From: Mycobacteriales bacterium
GTDB lineage: Bacteria; Actinomycetota; Actinomycetes; Mycobacteriales; QHCE01
Assembly (NCBI GenBank): GCA_013362805.1
Contig: JABFVL010000042.1
Span: 1-55,998 of the forward strand
Direction: 5' to 3'
DNA length: 55,998 nucleotides
Below, piece after piece: positions 24,431 through 33,667 of the stretch. Under the pieces are notes generated by a model. That model ran no database searches. It saw only the letters and a program-made list of their open reading frames with translations, and was not told where the DNA came from. Each line of letters starts with the position of its first letter. Positions within the stretch are counted from its first letter, which is position 1. The position numbers and the translations under genes are program-made.

Positions 24431-27400
24431 TCAAAGAACGTCCTCGAACAGCTGAGTTGCCCACGCCAACAACTCGGCGTCACGCACCGGCTTCCCACCG
24501 ATGCGCGCCGTGGTGGGCGCCGGGACGGTGATGATGCCCGCCGCCTGCTTATATACCGCTCCTGGGTAATAGCGTTGCAGCCTCATAACTTTCGAATCAG
24601 GCAAATCAATAGGGGCAAAACGAATGTTGCGCCCCTGAATCGCGACCTCACTCACCCCATGGCTTCGAGCCCGCAAACGGAAAGCGGCAACAGCGAAAAG
24701 GTTTTCCACCGGCGTGGGCAAATGCCCGTAACGGTCCAACACTTCATCGCGTACCTCATCGAGCCGCTCGGTGGCTTCGATAGCGGCGAGTTTGCGGTAG
24801 AGCTCGAGCCGCAAGCGCTCCGATTCGATGTAGTCGTGTGGCACATTCGCGTCCACCGGAAGATCCACTTTGACCTCGGCGACCTCTTGCTGCTTCTCGC
24901 CTTTGAACTCGGCCACGGCTTCAGAGACCATGCGGACGTAAAGATCAAAGCCAATTGCCGCGATATGACCAGACTGTTCCCCACCAAGCAAGTTACCGGC
25001 ACCTCGAATCTCGAGGTCTTTCATCGCCACATACATGCCGGCGCCGAGCTCAGTATGTTGCGCGATAGTGGCAAGACGTTCGTGCGCCGTTTCGGTCAAC
25101 GGCTTTTCCGGTGGATACAAGAAGTAGCCATAACCGCGCTCGCGACCACGACCCACCCGACCACGAATCTGATGCAGCTGCGACAAACCGAAGTTGTCTG
25201 CGCGCTCCACGATCAGAGTGTTCGCGTTGGGAATATCCAAACCAGACTCCACAATCGTGGTGCACACCAACACGTCGTACTGCTTCTCCCAGAAGCCGAC
25301 CATCACCCGCTCCAGCGAGTCTTCGCCCATTTGACCGTGGCCGACCTCAACCCGAGCCTCCGGCACTAGTTCTCGAATCCGAGCAGCCGCCTTGTTGATG
25401 GACTCCACCCGGTTGTGCAGGTAAAACACCTGGCCATCGCGCAATAGTTCACGTTTGATGGCGGCGGCGATTTGCCGCTCTTCGTAGGCGCCCACATAGG
25501 TCAATACTGGGTGCCGTTCCTCCGGCGGCGTCGCGATCGTTGACATCTCCCTAATGCCGGTGAGCGACATTTCCAAAGTGCGCGGGATCGGGGTCGCGGA
25601 CATCGTCAACACGTCAACCGCGGTGCGCAGATGTTTTAGATGCTCCTTGTGCTCGACACCAAAGCGCTGCTCTTCGTCGACGATCACCAAACCAAGATCT
25701 TTGAATCGCACCGTGTTTTGCAGCAAACGATGAGTGCCGATCACAATGTCGACCGAGCCCTCACTCAAGCCCCGGATCACTTCTCGGGCTTCAGCATCCG
25801 TTTGGAACCGCGAAAGCTGTTCGATGCGCACTGGGAACTGCGCCATCCGCCCAGCGAAAGTGCCAAGATGTTGTTTGGCCAGCAAAGTGGTGGGCACCAG
25901 CACGGCCACCTGCTTGCCGTCCTGCACTGCTTTGAACGCCGCTCGCACCGCGATCTCAGTTTTTCCGTAGCCAACGTCCCCGCAGATCACTCGGTCCATC
26001 GGGTGCGGCTTTTCCATATCCGCTTTTACTTCGTTGATCGCGGCGAGCTGGTCGGGAGTTTCGGTGAACGGGAAAGCGTCTTCGAGTTCACGTTGCCACG
26101 GGGTGTCTGGGCCAAACGCATAACCAGGTGTGCCCACTCGGGCCGCGTACAAACGCACAAGCTCGGCGGCGATTTCTTTAACCGCTTTACGAGCCCGACT
26201 CTTCGATTTTTGCCAATCGGCTCCACCCATGCGGTGCAGCGTCGGCGCCTCGCCACCCACGTAACGGGTTAGTTGATCCAGAGAGTCAGTAGGCACAAAT
26301 AGCCGGTCACCGGGCTGCCCGCGCTTGGATGACGCGTATTCGATAACGAGATATTCGCGCTCGCCACCATTGAGAGTGCGACGGATCATTTCTACGTATT
26401 TACCGACGCCATGTTGCTCGTGCACCACAAAATCGCCGGGCACGAGTTGCAGCGGGTCGACAGCGTTACGGCGACGGCTCGGCATTTTCCGACGCGCCGA
26501 TTCGGCGGGACGAGCACCGGTCAAGTCTTGTTCGGTCAGCAGCAGCAAACCGGGCACAACAAGACCAGCATCGAGCGCGGCGGTAGTCACGGTGATAGTG
26601 CCGCTCGCTGGGATTGAGCTGATGTCGGCGGTAAGTGTGGCCCCCAAGCCCGCGTCCGCGAGCTGCTCCACGGCCCGTTTCGCCGGTCCATGCCCGGCAA
26701 AGGTCAACACAACGGCGTCGCCAGCACGCGTGGCTTCCGCGATATCACCGAAGGCGGCTTTGGTGTCTCCTCGATAAGAAGGCGCGGCATCAATGGCGCG
26801 CGTGCCATTTTCGGGCTCAAGCTCATCGAGGGCTTTGAAGGGCGACAGTGACCACCACCAGCCGAATTCACACTCATTCGCGGCATCGCGCACATCGTCG
26901 AGCTGCTTGAACGCCGAGGCGCCCATATCAATGGGAGCTTGAGCTCCTGTCGCGGCAGCGGACCAAGACGCCTGCAAAAACTCTGCGCTGGTTTCCACTA
27001 GATCGTGAGCCCGAGTGCGCACCCGCTCTGGATCGCACACCAAAACCTGGGTGCCTTTGGGCATGACGTTGACGAATAGCTCAAGTTCGTCGCCCGATCC
27101 CAACAGGGCCGGGGTCAGCGACTCCATGCCTTCAGCGGGAATTCCTTCGGCGACCTTATTCAACAATTCGGCGAGCTCGGGATGATCGGTGCTGAGCGTC
27201 CGGGCCCGATCGCGCACCTGATCGGTAAGCAGCAATTCACGACAAGGCGGAGCCCAAAGGCCGTGCGGTGCGATCTCAAGTGAGCGTTGGTCGGCCACCG
27301 CGAAGTAGCGGATTTCTTCGACATCATCGCCAAAATATTCGACCCGCAACGGGTGCTCTTCGGTGGGCGGGAAGACATCCAAAATGCCGCCACGCAGCGC

Positions 27401-27925
27401 GAACTCGCCCCGTTTTTCGACCAGATCAACTCGCCCGTAGCCAATTTCGACGAGCCGAGCGGCCGTGGCTTCCAAACCCGCTTCATCACCGTTACGCAAA
27501 TGGACTGGAGCTAGCTCACCCAACCCTTTCGGCAGTGGCTGCAACACACTTCGCACTGGCGCGACAACGACATCTAGCGGACCGGTTGTTGGATCGTCGG
27601 GGCTGGGATGTGCGAGCCGACGAAGGATCGCCAGCCGTTTGCCGATCGTGTCCGCTCGTGGAGACAAGCGCTCATGGGGCAATGTCTCCCATGGTGGGAA
27701 AAACCCGACCCGGTCGGCGTCATGAATTCCCTGCAAGGCGGCGACGAGGTCTTCTGCTTCGCGAGTTGTAGCGGTGAGCGCGAGCACTGGTGCCCGCTGC
27801 GCGAGCCCAGCAACGACAAAAGGCCTGCTGGCAGCCGGGCCAGTGAGTGAGGAAGGGGTCTTAGCGAGCGCTTCGCCCACACCTGAACCGGACAAAACCG
27901 CACGCAAAATTCCCGACACACTCAT
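24431..27925 (-). CDS. mfd: Transcription-repair coupling factor Mfd
   Basis: The 1164-residue ATPase removes RNA polymerase stalled at DNA lesions and recruits UvrA. In order are the UvrB-like N-terminal region ([20 protein letters not shown], then [20 protein letters not shown]), the RNA-polymerase-interaction domain ([18 protein letters not shown]), then helicase motifs [16 protein letters not shown] (Walker A), [10 protein letters not shown] (Walker B), [36 protein letters not shown] and the C-terminal TRCF domain with [15 protein letters not shown] at 27925 ([15 protein letters not shown]) is the family start; the frame runs 62 codons further upstream but would overlap the divergent gene at 28004. 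Length is normal. It is divergent from a membrane-anchored protein gene with a 78-bp shared promoter region. Confidence 0.97.
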   Translation of the reverse strand: MSVSGILRAVLSGSGVGEALAKTPSSLTGPAASRPFVVAGLAQRAPVLALTATTREAEDLVAALQGIHDADRVGFFPPWETLPHERLSPRADTIGKRLAILRRLAHPSPDDPTTGPLDVVVAPVRSVLQPLPKGLGELAPVHLRNGDEAGLEATAARLVEIGYGRVDLVEKRGEFALRGGILDVFPPTEEHPLRVEYFGDDVEEIRYFAVADQRSLEIAPHGLWAPPCRELLLTDQVRDRARTLSTDHPELAELLNKVAEGIPAEGMESLTPALLGSGDELELFVNVMPKGTQVLVCDPERVRTRAHDLVETSAEFLQASWSAAATGAQAPIDMGASAFKQLDDVRDAANECEFGWWWSLSPFKALDELEPENGTRAIDAAPSYRGDTKAAFGDIAEATRAGDAVVLTFAGHGPAKRAVEQLADAGLGATLTADISSIPASGTITVTTAALDAGLVVPGLLLLTEQDLTGARPAESARRKMPSRRRNAVDPLQLVPGDFVVHEQHGVGKYVEMIRRTLNGGEREYLVIEYASSKRGQPGDRLFVPTDSLDQLTRYVGGEAPTLHRMGGADWQKSKSRARKAVKEIAAELVRLYAARVGTPGYAFGPDTPWQRELEDAFPFTETPDQLAAINEVKADMEKPHPMDRVICGDVGYGKTEIAVRAAFKAVQDGKQVAVLVPTTLLAKQHLGTFAGRMAQFPVRIEQLSRFQTDAEAREVIRGLSEGSVDIVIGTHRLLQNTVRFKDLGLVIVDEEQRFGVEHKEHLKHLRTAVDVLTMSATPIPRTLEMSLTGIREMSTIATPPEERHPVLTYVGAYEERQIAAAIKRELLRDGQVFYLHNRVESINKAAARIRELVPEARVEVGHGQMGEDSLERVMVGFWEKQYDVLVCTTIVESGLDIPNANTLIVERADNFGLSQLHQIRGRVGRGRERGYGYFLYPPEKPLTETAHERLATIAQHTELGAGMYVAMKDLEIRGAGNLLGGEQSGHIAAIGFDLYVRMVSEAVAEFKGEKQQEVAEVKVDLPVDANVPHDYIESERLRLELYRKLAAIEATERLDEVRDEVLDRYGHLPTPVENLFAVAAFRLRARSHGVSEVAIQGRNIRFAPIDLPDSKVMRLQRYYPGAVYKQAAGIITVPAPTTARIGGKPVRDAELLAWATQLFEDVL

Positions 27926-28003
27926 AGCCACTACCCTAAGCTGCCGCCCCGACAAGTTCTGACTGGGCGCCAGGGCGCCAATACGTCTGGCACTATCAGG
28001 ACC

Positions 28004-28780
28004 GTGGATCTGCGTTCCTTTGAAAAGCTGCCGTACTGGGCCCGTCTCGGCACAGTCGCTGTCGCTATTTGTGCCGTCGTTGGTGTCATCGCATTTGCCC
28101 GGCGAGGCCATGAACCAGAAAGCGAAAACCCGAACCGTCAGGCCACGTCAACAACCTCAACATCGGCCAGCCCCACCGATGAGCCCGAGCCCACCCCAGT
28201 GCCCGGCACCTTGACCAAAGAACAGCTCACCCCAGCGCTGCTCGGGCCCAACGAAGTACCGGCGGGCTTCACCGAAAGTGATCCACCAGATTCAGATGGG
28301 CCCGACACGATTCCGCAAAACGATAATGCTCGCTGCTCCGAGCTATTGCACAAAACTGAGTTGGACGCCGAGCGCAGCCCAGGTGGTGAAGCACAACGGG
28401 TCTTCACCACCAGCGAAGTTGGCCCCACCATCGTGCACAACGTGGCGAGCTTTAAGAGCGCGGACGATGCCACAACGGCGATCGCTTTGCTGCGCCCGCT
28501 AGCCAGCGAGTGCACCAGCTGGACCGAGACTGACAAGAACGGCGCCACTAGCTACACGGTGCAGGAACTAGCTCTGCAAAGTTTCGGTGAGGAAAGCTAC
28601 GCCGTGCAGCTGGTTATGGAGGCGGCCGGGCAAACCTGGCACACTCAACTGATCGCGACGCGCACCGGGCCGAACGCTTCGATGCTCGCGCTGAGCTCGC
28701 CCACTCCTTTGGTCGCGGAGGACGCGGTGCCGTTGGCGCAACTAGCGTCCGACAAACTCGCAGCGCTTCCGCCCGCCTAG
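28004..28780 (+). CDS. Membrane-anchored extracellular protein, sensor-domain-like
   Basis: The 258-residue protein has one N-terminal membrane helix ([18 protein letters not shown]) and a Ser/Thr/Pro-rich linker (about 40-70). An extracellular domain of about 185 residues follows, with two cysteines (RCSELL and SECTSW) placed as in PknH-like or LpqN-like actinobacterial sensor domains ([24 protein letters not shown]). I call it by resemblance only. It starts with GTG at 28004 and lacks an obvious SD, so the mRNA may be nearly leaderless. Divergent from mfd. Possible roles are ligand sensing at the envelope or a structural lipid-binding role. Confidence 0.7.
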   Translation: MDLRSFEKLPYWARLGTVAVAICAVVGVIAFARRGHEPESENPNRQATSTTSTSASPTDEPEPTPVPGTLTKEQLTPALLGPNEVPAGFTESDPPDSDGPDTIPQNDNARCSELLHKTELDAERSPGGEAQRVFTTSEVGPTIVHNVASFKSADDATTAIALLRPLASECTSWTETDKNGATSYTVQELALQSFGEESYAVQLVMEAAGQTWHTQLIATRTGPNASMLALSSPTPLVAEDAVPLAQLASDKLAALPPA

Positions 28781-28872
28781 AAGCAACGAGGCCTTCATGC
28801 GACCGCTTCACACATGGCGAATTTTCGTCGGTTCAATGTGGCGCTGTCACAACAATGTAAGCCGATGCAGGT

Positions 28873-29604
28873 TTAGAAAATGCCTCGCAAAATCACCACC
28901 CACAACGCGCTGAAGATCGCAAAGCCTATCCACATCAACGCGATAAGCGCGGCAAAGGCGCCCACTGTCGGTGCGCGTTTAGCTTCGGGCAGTTTGCGCT
29001 CAGGCATCACCCCGAGTGTCGCCGCCACACCTACCCCGTACGCGGGAACGAGATATACGGCCAGGAGTAGCCCGCCAACAATGTCGCCTTCCAGCAGTGC
29101 CGTTGGCATGGCGCCGCCCTGTTCGGTAAGGGCGCCCAAGGCTCCCAGGGTCCAAAACGCGTGGTATGAGCGAAATTTCCAGCGGCGGCGGGCTAGCCAG
29201 GTAGCAGCAAGCAAACCCGCCCACGGCCCGATAAACACCAAAGTGGACGCGGCTGCTGGAATATCGGATGCGGCGCGTTCTCGAACGCCGAATCCGATGG
29301 TGGCCCCGATGGTGATGGTCGATAGCAGCAGTCCAAGAATCCCGAAAAGCACCCACCCGGGGATGGCTGAGTTGGCGAGAAAAGCGCGAATGTCGCCCTG
29401 CCATAGATGAATGCCACCCCAGATCACTGGAATCAGTACCGGAGAAAGCGGCAGCATCGCCGGCCCAGCGTCTTCCAACGCGATACCCGCGGCGAGCACC
29501 AGGTAGACCGTCCAAAAAACACCGATGACGATGATCTGGGGTTTACTCAGCTTTGGTGCCGGCTGGGCCAAGGTCGCGCCACCAAGCGCCGAGAAGATCC
29601 CCAT
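28873..29604 (-). CDS. Polytopic membrane protein, unknown
   Basis: The 243-residue protein has about six hydrophobic segments (for example IIVIGVFWTVYLVLAAGIAL, ILGLLLSTITIGATIGF, GAFAALIALMWIGFAIFSAL) and a short soluble N-terminus. No transporter or enzyme motif is recognised. It is on the minus strand, 65 bp downstream of a Wzz-like gene, so the two may share a transcript. Given its place at the edge of a polysaccharide locus an envelope role is likely but unproven. Confidence 0.65.
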   Translation of the reverse strand: MGIFSALGGATLAQPAPKLSKPQIIVIGVFWTVYLVLAAGIALEDAGPAMLPLSPVLIPVIWGGIHLWQGDIRAFLANSAIPGWVLFGILGLLLSTITIGATIGFGVRERAASDIPAAASTLVFIGPWAGLLAATWLARRRWKFRSYHAFWTLGALGALTEQGGAMPTALLEGDIVGGLLLAVYLVPAYGVGVAATLGVMPERKLPEAKRAPTVGAFAALIALMWIGFAIFSALWVVILRGIF

Positions 29605-29669
29605 AACGTCCTATGGTGTCGCTGTGGTGTTGGCGGGATGCGCTCAGGGGTGTGATGGGCGCGAACCGA

Positions 29670-30224
29670 TTATGACACCGTGGCGTATCTTCCGAGTCGA
29701 AGCGCGAAAAAGAAAGCCAGTGCGATCGCGGTGAGTTCGCCGAGCATCGCCAGTGCTATCACCCAGTTCTGAGATAGTCCACTTGGGCTATCCGCGACTA
29801 TCGCTGGGGCCAACAGGTCGATGATGACCAGCGCATCGTCATGCCCTTCGCTAAGCGCGGTGCGAGAAAGCTCATTGGCCACATCCGCGGCCATGGTCGC
29901 ATCGGCAAGGGTCACGCTGACCACAATGGTGACGGTTTCTGGCGGCACGCTGACCTGGGCGGCACCGGCCAAGGGCTGCGCGCCAGTTTTTTTCGCGACG
30001 GTGTGCAGCGTGGTGCCCGCTGATAGCAAGGCTTGATAGCGAGAGACGGCAAGCTTGACATTGTCCGCCCCGACAGCTCCATCGCCGCGTGGAGACAAAC
30101 TGAGAATTGCGGTGCTGGTGAATTTTTCTTCGTGATTTTTTACGATGATGATTGCCGAAGTAAGGGCTGTGAATATCAGTAGCCCCGCGATGACTAGCCG
30201 GGACCGCACCAACCATCTGAACAT
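29670..30224 (-). CDS. Wzz/YveK-like chain-length or export protein
   Basis: The 184-residue protein has an N-terminal membrane helix (LVIAGLLIFTALTSAIIIV), an external domain of about 115 residues (FTSTAILSLSP, VSRYQALLSA, VSVTLADATMAADVANELS) and a C-terminal helix (NWVIALAMLGELTAIALAFFFAL). This two-helix plan with the AxxxANxxS/T helix before the second membrane segment is that of Wzz-type polysaccharide co-polymerases. Typical proteins are longer, and no BY-kinase domain follows here. It is divergent from the phosphoglycosyl transferase gene with a 133-bp gap. Inference: controls chain length or export of the glycan made by the surrounding genes. A second, unrelated-length relative is at 32065-32673. 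Confidence 0.75.
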   Translation of the reverse strand: MFRWLVRSRLVIAGLLIFTALTSAIIIVKNHEEKFTSTAILSLSPRGDGAVGADNVKLAVSRYQALLSAGTTLHTVAKKTGAQPLAGAAQVSVPPETVTIVVSVTLADATMAADVANELSRTALSEGHDDALVIIDLLAPAIVADSPSGLSQNWVIALAMLGELTAIALAFFFALRLGRYATVS

Positions 30225-30357
30225 CGACGTTACCTTTCGCTGCGTTGAAGCATATTTGGCCGTCTTACCAAAGCAGATTCACCGGGGAATGTCAGCCCTG
30301 TGAATATTTGCATGTAAATAAGCCGTTTCCTTAAGAAGGTTTGATAGTTATGTCAAA

Positions 30358-30999
30358 GTGGAGAATTTGACGATTTCACTTGCTCCCCCGTCGCCTATCC
30401 GGGAACAACACACCCCTCGCCGTGGCTTCGGCGACCGATTTGTAGCACTTCTATCACTGATGGTTTTGGCACCTCTTTTCATTATCATCGCAATGCTTAT
30501 CAAATTGGACAGTCCGGGACCGGTGTTCTTTCGGCAACAACGCACTGGGCTCGGTGGAAAACGATTTGGACTTTGGAAATTTCGGACAATGGTGCCTAAT
30601 GCCGAAAAGCTCAAAGCAACTATGCCAAATCAATACGCAAAGGGCACGCTATTCAAAATGAATAACGACCCTCGAGTGACGCGAATAGGACGCTTTTTGC
30701 GCAAAAGCTCGCTCGATGAACTACCTCAACTGATCAACATCCTCACCGGGGATATGGCCCTCGTCGGGCCACGCCCCACCAGCGCCCTAGTAACCGACAT
30801 GCCCGCCGACTACCGGCGACGCACCGAAGTGCTGCCAGGTCTCACCGGCCTGTGGCAAGTCAGCGGTCGATCCACCCTCAGCTGGGAGCAATCAGTGGCA
30901 CTAGACATCTACTACGTCGAAAACCGCTCGCGGGCACTCGACTTGTATATCTTGCGCCGCACAATTCCGGCAGTGCTCAAACGAGAGGGAGCATACTAA
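30358..30999 (+). CDS. Phosphoglycosyl transferase (undecaprenyl-phosphate sugar-1-P transferase)
   Basis: The 213-residue enzyme starts a lipid-linked glycan by moving a sugar-1-phosphate onto undecaprenyl phosphate at the inner membrane face. It is the small monotopic type: one re-entrant hydrophobic helix (FVALLSLMVLAPLFIIIAM), then PVFFRQQRTGLGGKRF, LWKFRTM, RVTRIGRFLRKSSLDELPQ (catalytic DE), LVGPRPTSA and GLTGLWQVSGRS. The start is uncertain. GTG at 30358 is used, with TTG at 30367 possible. AAGAAGG at 30333-30339 is better spaced for an ATG at 30350, but that ATG opens only a 6-codon frame ending in the coding region. It converges with trpS; the stops overlap. Confidence 0.93.
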   Translation: MENLTISLAPPSPIREQHTPRRGFGDRFVALLSLMVLAPLFIIIAMLIKLDSPGPVFFRQQRTGLGGKRFGLWKFRTMVPNAEKLKATMPNQYAKGTLFKMNNDPRVTRIGRFLRKSSLDELPQLINILTGDMALVGPRPTSALVTDMPADYRRRTEVLPGLTGLWQVSGRSTLSWEQSVALDIYYVENRSRALDLYILRRTIPAVLKREGAY

Positions 31000-32030
31000 G
31001 CGACGCCGACAGCGCGGCGCACTGCTGAAAGAACCGCACCAGCCCGCTTACGCGCTTTGACGGCTCCGGTAGCAAGCACCTCGTCCAATTCGGTGTTGCC
31101 CGGAGTCATCAATTCGTTATAGCGGGCTCGCAACGGGCTCAACTCCGCATTGACCGCGTCAAACAGCACCTTCTTGGCTTCACCCCAGCCCATGCCGCCT
31201 TTTTCGAGACGGGCCCGCACCTCCGCGACCTCAGCCGGGCTCGCGAAATGTTGGTAAATCTGGAACACGTGCGCGCTATCGGGATCCTTCGGCTCTTCCA
31301 CCGGCACACTGTCGGTCTTGATGCGCTTAATGAGCTTTTCGAGTTCTTTCTCGGTGCCGAACATCGGGATGGTGTTGTTGTAAGACTTACTCATCTTGCG
31401 GCCATCTAGCCCTGGCAAGGTGTGAGCGGTCGACTCATCCGGAACCATGGGCAGCGGAATTTTGAACGTGTAACCCTCGCCAAAAAGATGGTTAAACGAA
31501 CCCGCGATATCAGCCGTGTATTCCACATGTTGCAGCTGATCACGGCCGACGGGCACCACATCGGTTTCCATCGCCAAAATGTCGACCGCCATCAACACGG
31601 GATAGTTGTACAAGCCCATGTTCACCCCGGCGTCCAAATCTTCGACGCCGTTTTCGCGGTTTCTATCCCGCGCCGCTTTGTAGGCGTGCGCCCGATTCAT
31701 CAACCCTTTGCCGGTGACGCACGACATCACCCACTGCAGTTCGAAGATTTCCGGAACATCGGACTGCCGATAAAACACGGTGCGTTCGGGATCCAAGCCA
31801 CACGCCAACCAGGTAGCCGCGACCGAACGGGTGTAGTGACGGAGCGCCTGGGCATCACGCATGCTCGTCAACGAGTGATAGTCCGCCATGAAATACCAAG
31901 ATTCGTATTTCTCCGCCAGCGCCAATGCGGGACGAATCGCCCCGACATAGTTGCCCAAATGCACATAACCGGTGGGCTTGATACCGGTCAGTGAAACCTT
32001 CGTGTGCGCGGGAGACGAATCCATAGCCAT
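30996..32030 (-). CDS. trpS: Tryptophan–tRNA ligase
   Basis: The 344-residue class I synthetase charges tRNA-Trp. Visible are GIKPTGYVHLGNYVGA (HIGH-type motif as HLGN), FMADYHSLTS, DVPVGRDQLQHVE-like text (VVPVGRDQLQHVEYT), and LDGRKMSKSYNNT (KMSKS loop). The start is ATG at 32030, or at 32024 two codons later; the frame continues 53 codons upstream into the Wzz-like gene but that part is Arg/Cys-rich and not family-like. It is embedded in a polysaccharide locus, 34 bp after a Wzz-like gene, and has no obvious link to it. It is the only core translation gene inside this island. Confidence 0.96.
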   Translation of the reverse strand: MAMDSSPAHTKVSLTGIKPTGYVHLGNYVGAIRPALALAEKYESWYFMADYHSLTSMRDAQALRHYTRSVAATWLACGLDPERTVFYRQSDVPEIFELQWVMSCVTGKGLMNRAHAYKAARDRNRENGVEDLDAGVNMGLYNYPVLMAVDILAMETDVVPVGRDQLQHVEYTADIAGSFNHLFGEGYTFKIPLPMVPDESTAHTLPGLDGRKMSKSYNNTIPMFGTEKELEKLIKRIKTDSVPVEEPKDPDSAHVFQIYQHFASPAEVAEVRARLEKGGMGWGEAKKVLFDAVNAELSPLRARYNELMTPGNTELDEVLATGAVKARKRAGAVLSAVRRAVGVA

Positions 32031-32064
32031 GATCTTAAGGTTTGGAAACTCGCACGAAACGCCC

Positions 32065-32673
32065 CTACCCCACCGGCGTCCGTGATGGCTCTCGAGTAGC
32101 CGGCACAATCCAGTCTTCCGTGCGGCGAGAGCGACGCTCACGCACCCACACCGCGGCACCGGCCAGCAGAACTCCCAGCACCACGCCAACCCCTGTGATG
32201 CCCCACCGTGGCGGCCCGGCGGGCTCCAACGCGGCGGCAGCCGGAGAAACTAGCTGCCCAGCCAAAATGGGATCAGCTTCAACCCGATTCAGAACCGCCG
32301 CCATGAGCTCGGCCGTCGCTCGCTCAGCAACACCTCGACTCGACCACAACACTTTAAATTCCACATTCGCGGTGCCAGCAGGCATCGTCACCACGATCGC
32401 GTCGGCGAGCTCATCGGCGTCAATGCCCAACGAATCGGCGACTTCCTTAACCACATATGGGGAGGTGGCATACGCGACATAGCGCGGCGCCGTCAAGAGC
32501 ACCACCTGCGCTGACACCGGTTTGGCGTCCTTGGGCCGCAAGGCCACAATTCCCGATGCCGCGTATTGATCGGGCAGCACAAACGCGTACGTGCCCAGAC
32601 CAGCGGCGACCACCATCGTGATGATGACGAACATCAGCCACCAGCGCTTTACCGCGCGAAAGGCAGCCCGCAT
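32065..32673 (-). CDS. Wzz-like membrane protein
   Basis: The 202-residue protein has an N-terminal helix (WWLMFVIITMVVAAGLGTYAFVL), an external domain of about 120 residues (YAASGIVALRPKD, ERATAELMAAVLNRVEADP) and a C-terminal helix (WGITGVGVVLGVLLAGAAVWV) with a basic cytoplasmic tail. It has the same plan as the Wzz-like protein at 29670 but low identity. AAAGGAA 5-6 bases upstream supports ATG at 32673, not the longer frame starting at 32769. It lies upstream of trpS on the same strand and is divergent from the kinase-like gene. A role in chain-length control or export is inferred from architecture and neighbourhood. Confidence 0.75.
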   Translation of the reverse strand: MRAAFRAVKRWWLMFVIITMVVAAGLGTYAFVLPDQYAASGIVALRPKDAKPVSAQVVLLTAPRYVAYATSPYVVKEVADSLGIDADELADAIVVTMPAGTANVEFKVLWSSRGVAERATAELMAAVLNRVEADPILAGQLVSPAAAALEPAGPPRWGITGVGVVLGVLLAGAAVWVRERRSRRTEDWIVPATREPSRTPVG

Positions 32674-32800
32674 GCCCGTTCCTTTCTCACGTATTGATCG
32701 CTCATCGTTGCGCACCACCGGGCACGAATGCCACCCCACGCGGGGCACAGCATATGGTCCGGCTGCCACACCCGATAGTAAAACGTTCTACTGTGGCCAC

Positions 32801-33667
32801 GTGTTGCATATTTCAGGTGAGTTGACTCGAGTCCTCACACTCCACGGGGTCGAAGCCGATGCCCTCACCCCAGCCGGAAAATGGGGAGTGCCCAGACCAG
32901 TTCAGCGACTGATTTCGCCCTACACGCCCTCTGTGGTTGTCGAAATAGCACAGGGGTCGGCCGGCCAACTCCGCATACAACGTGAAGTCCATGGTCGACA
33001 TTGGGCCGCCACCCACGACATCGACACCGCCAAGCTTTACGCGGCCGACCCGCACGGCAAATGGCTGGTCAGCGAATGGCTGCCAAGCGCGAAAGCACCG
33101 CCCATCTCCGAATATGTCTCAAGCGCGCTCCGCTCCGCTCGGCAGATAGCCGACGCTCCAGCGCCCACAGGCGGGCCAAAAGCCCAACAGTGGCGCTCCC
33201 CACTGCCCGCACGCTTGATCCGCATCCTCCGAGGCCTCGCGCAAGGACCCCCGATGCGCTTGTGGTGGGCGGCGCGCCAAGCAGCCCGGGAACTACCCCG
33301 CGTCCCGATCGCTCACGGCGATTTCTACCACCGCAATGTGCTGTGGCGAGCCGACACCCATCGGGTGTGTGTCATCGACTGGGAATATTTAGGACCAGCT
33401 CCCCGCTACGCCGATGTCATGCGCATGTGGACAATCCTGCCGACCCGCGCGGCCCGAAATCATCTCATTCGAGAACTGTTCGCGACCGCACCGGCGGCAC
33501 ATCAAGCAGAAATCGCTTTGACCGGTCTGTGGCTCACACTGCGGCTCATCGGTGAAAACGTGAAAGCACCCGCCGCGGTGCGTAACGCCGAAGACACAGC
33601 GCACGCCCGAGCGATGCTAATGGAAGCGAGCGAACTAGCCCACGCGCACGGCGCTTGGCCGCTTTAA
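32801..33667 (+). CDS. Aminoglycoside phosphotransferase-fold kinase
   Basis: The 288-residue protein has the small-molecule kinase signature IAHGDFYHRNVLW (catalytic HGD....N) followed by VCVIDWEYLGPAP, where D is the metal ligand. The N-terminal lobe is short and lacks an obvious nucleotide loop. It probably phosphorylates a small hydroxylated compound, as in choline, aminoglycoside or sugar kinases of the APH family. I choose GTG at 32801; the frame runs to 32591 but would cover the divergent gene. It ends with a 4-bp stop overlap against the convergent GT4. In a glycan locus a sugar or lipid-head-group kinase is plausible; substrate unknown. Confidence 0.78.
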   Translation: MLHISGELTRVLTLHGVEADALTPAGKWGVPRPVQRLISPYTPSVVVEIAQGSAGQLRIQREVHGRHWAATHDIDTAKLYAADPHGKWLVSEWLPSAKAPPISEYVSSALRSARQIADAPAPTGGPKAQQWRSPLPARLIRILRGLAQGPPMRLWWAARQAARELPRVPIAHGDFYHRNVLWRADTHRVCVIDWEYLGPAPRYADVMRMWTILPTRAARNHLIRELFATAPAAHQAEIALTGLWLTLRLIGENVKAPAAVRNAEDTAHARAMLMEASELAHAHGAWPL

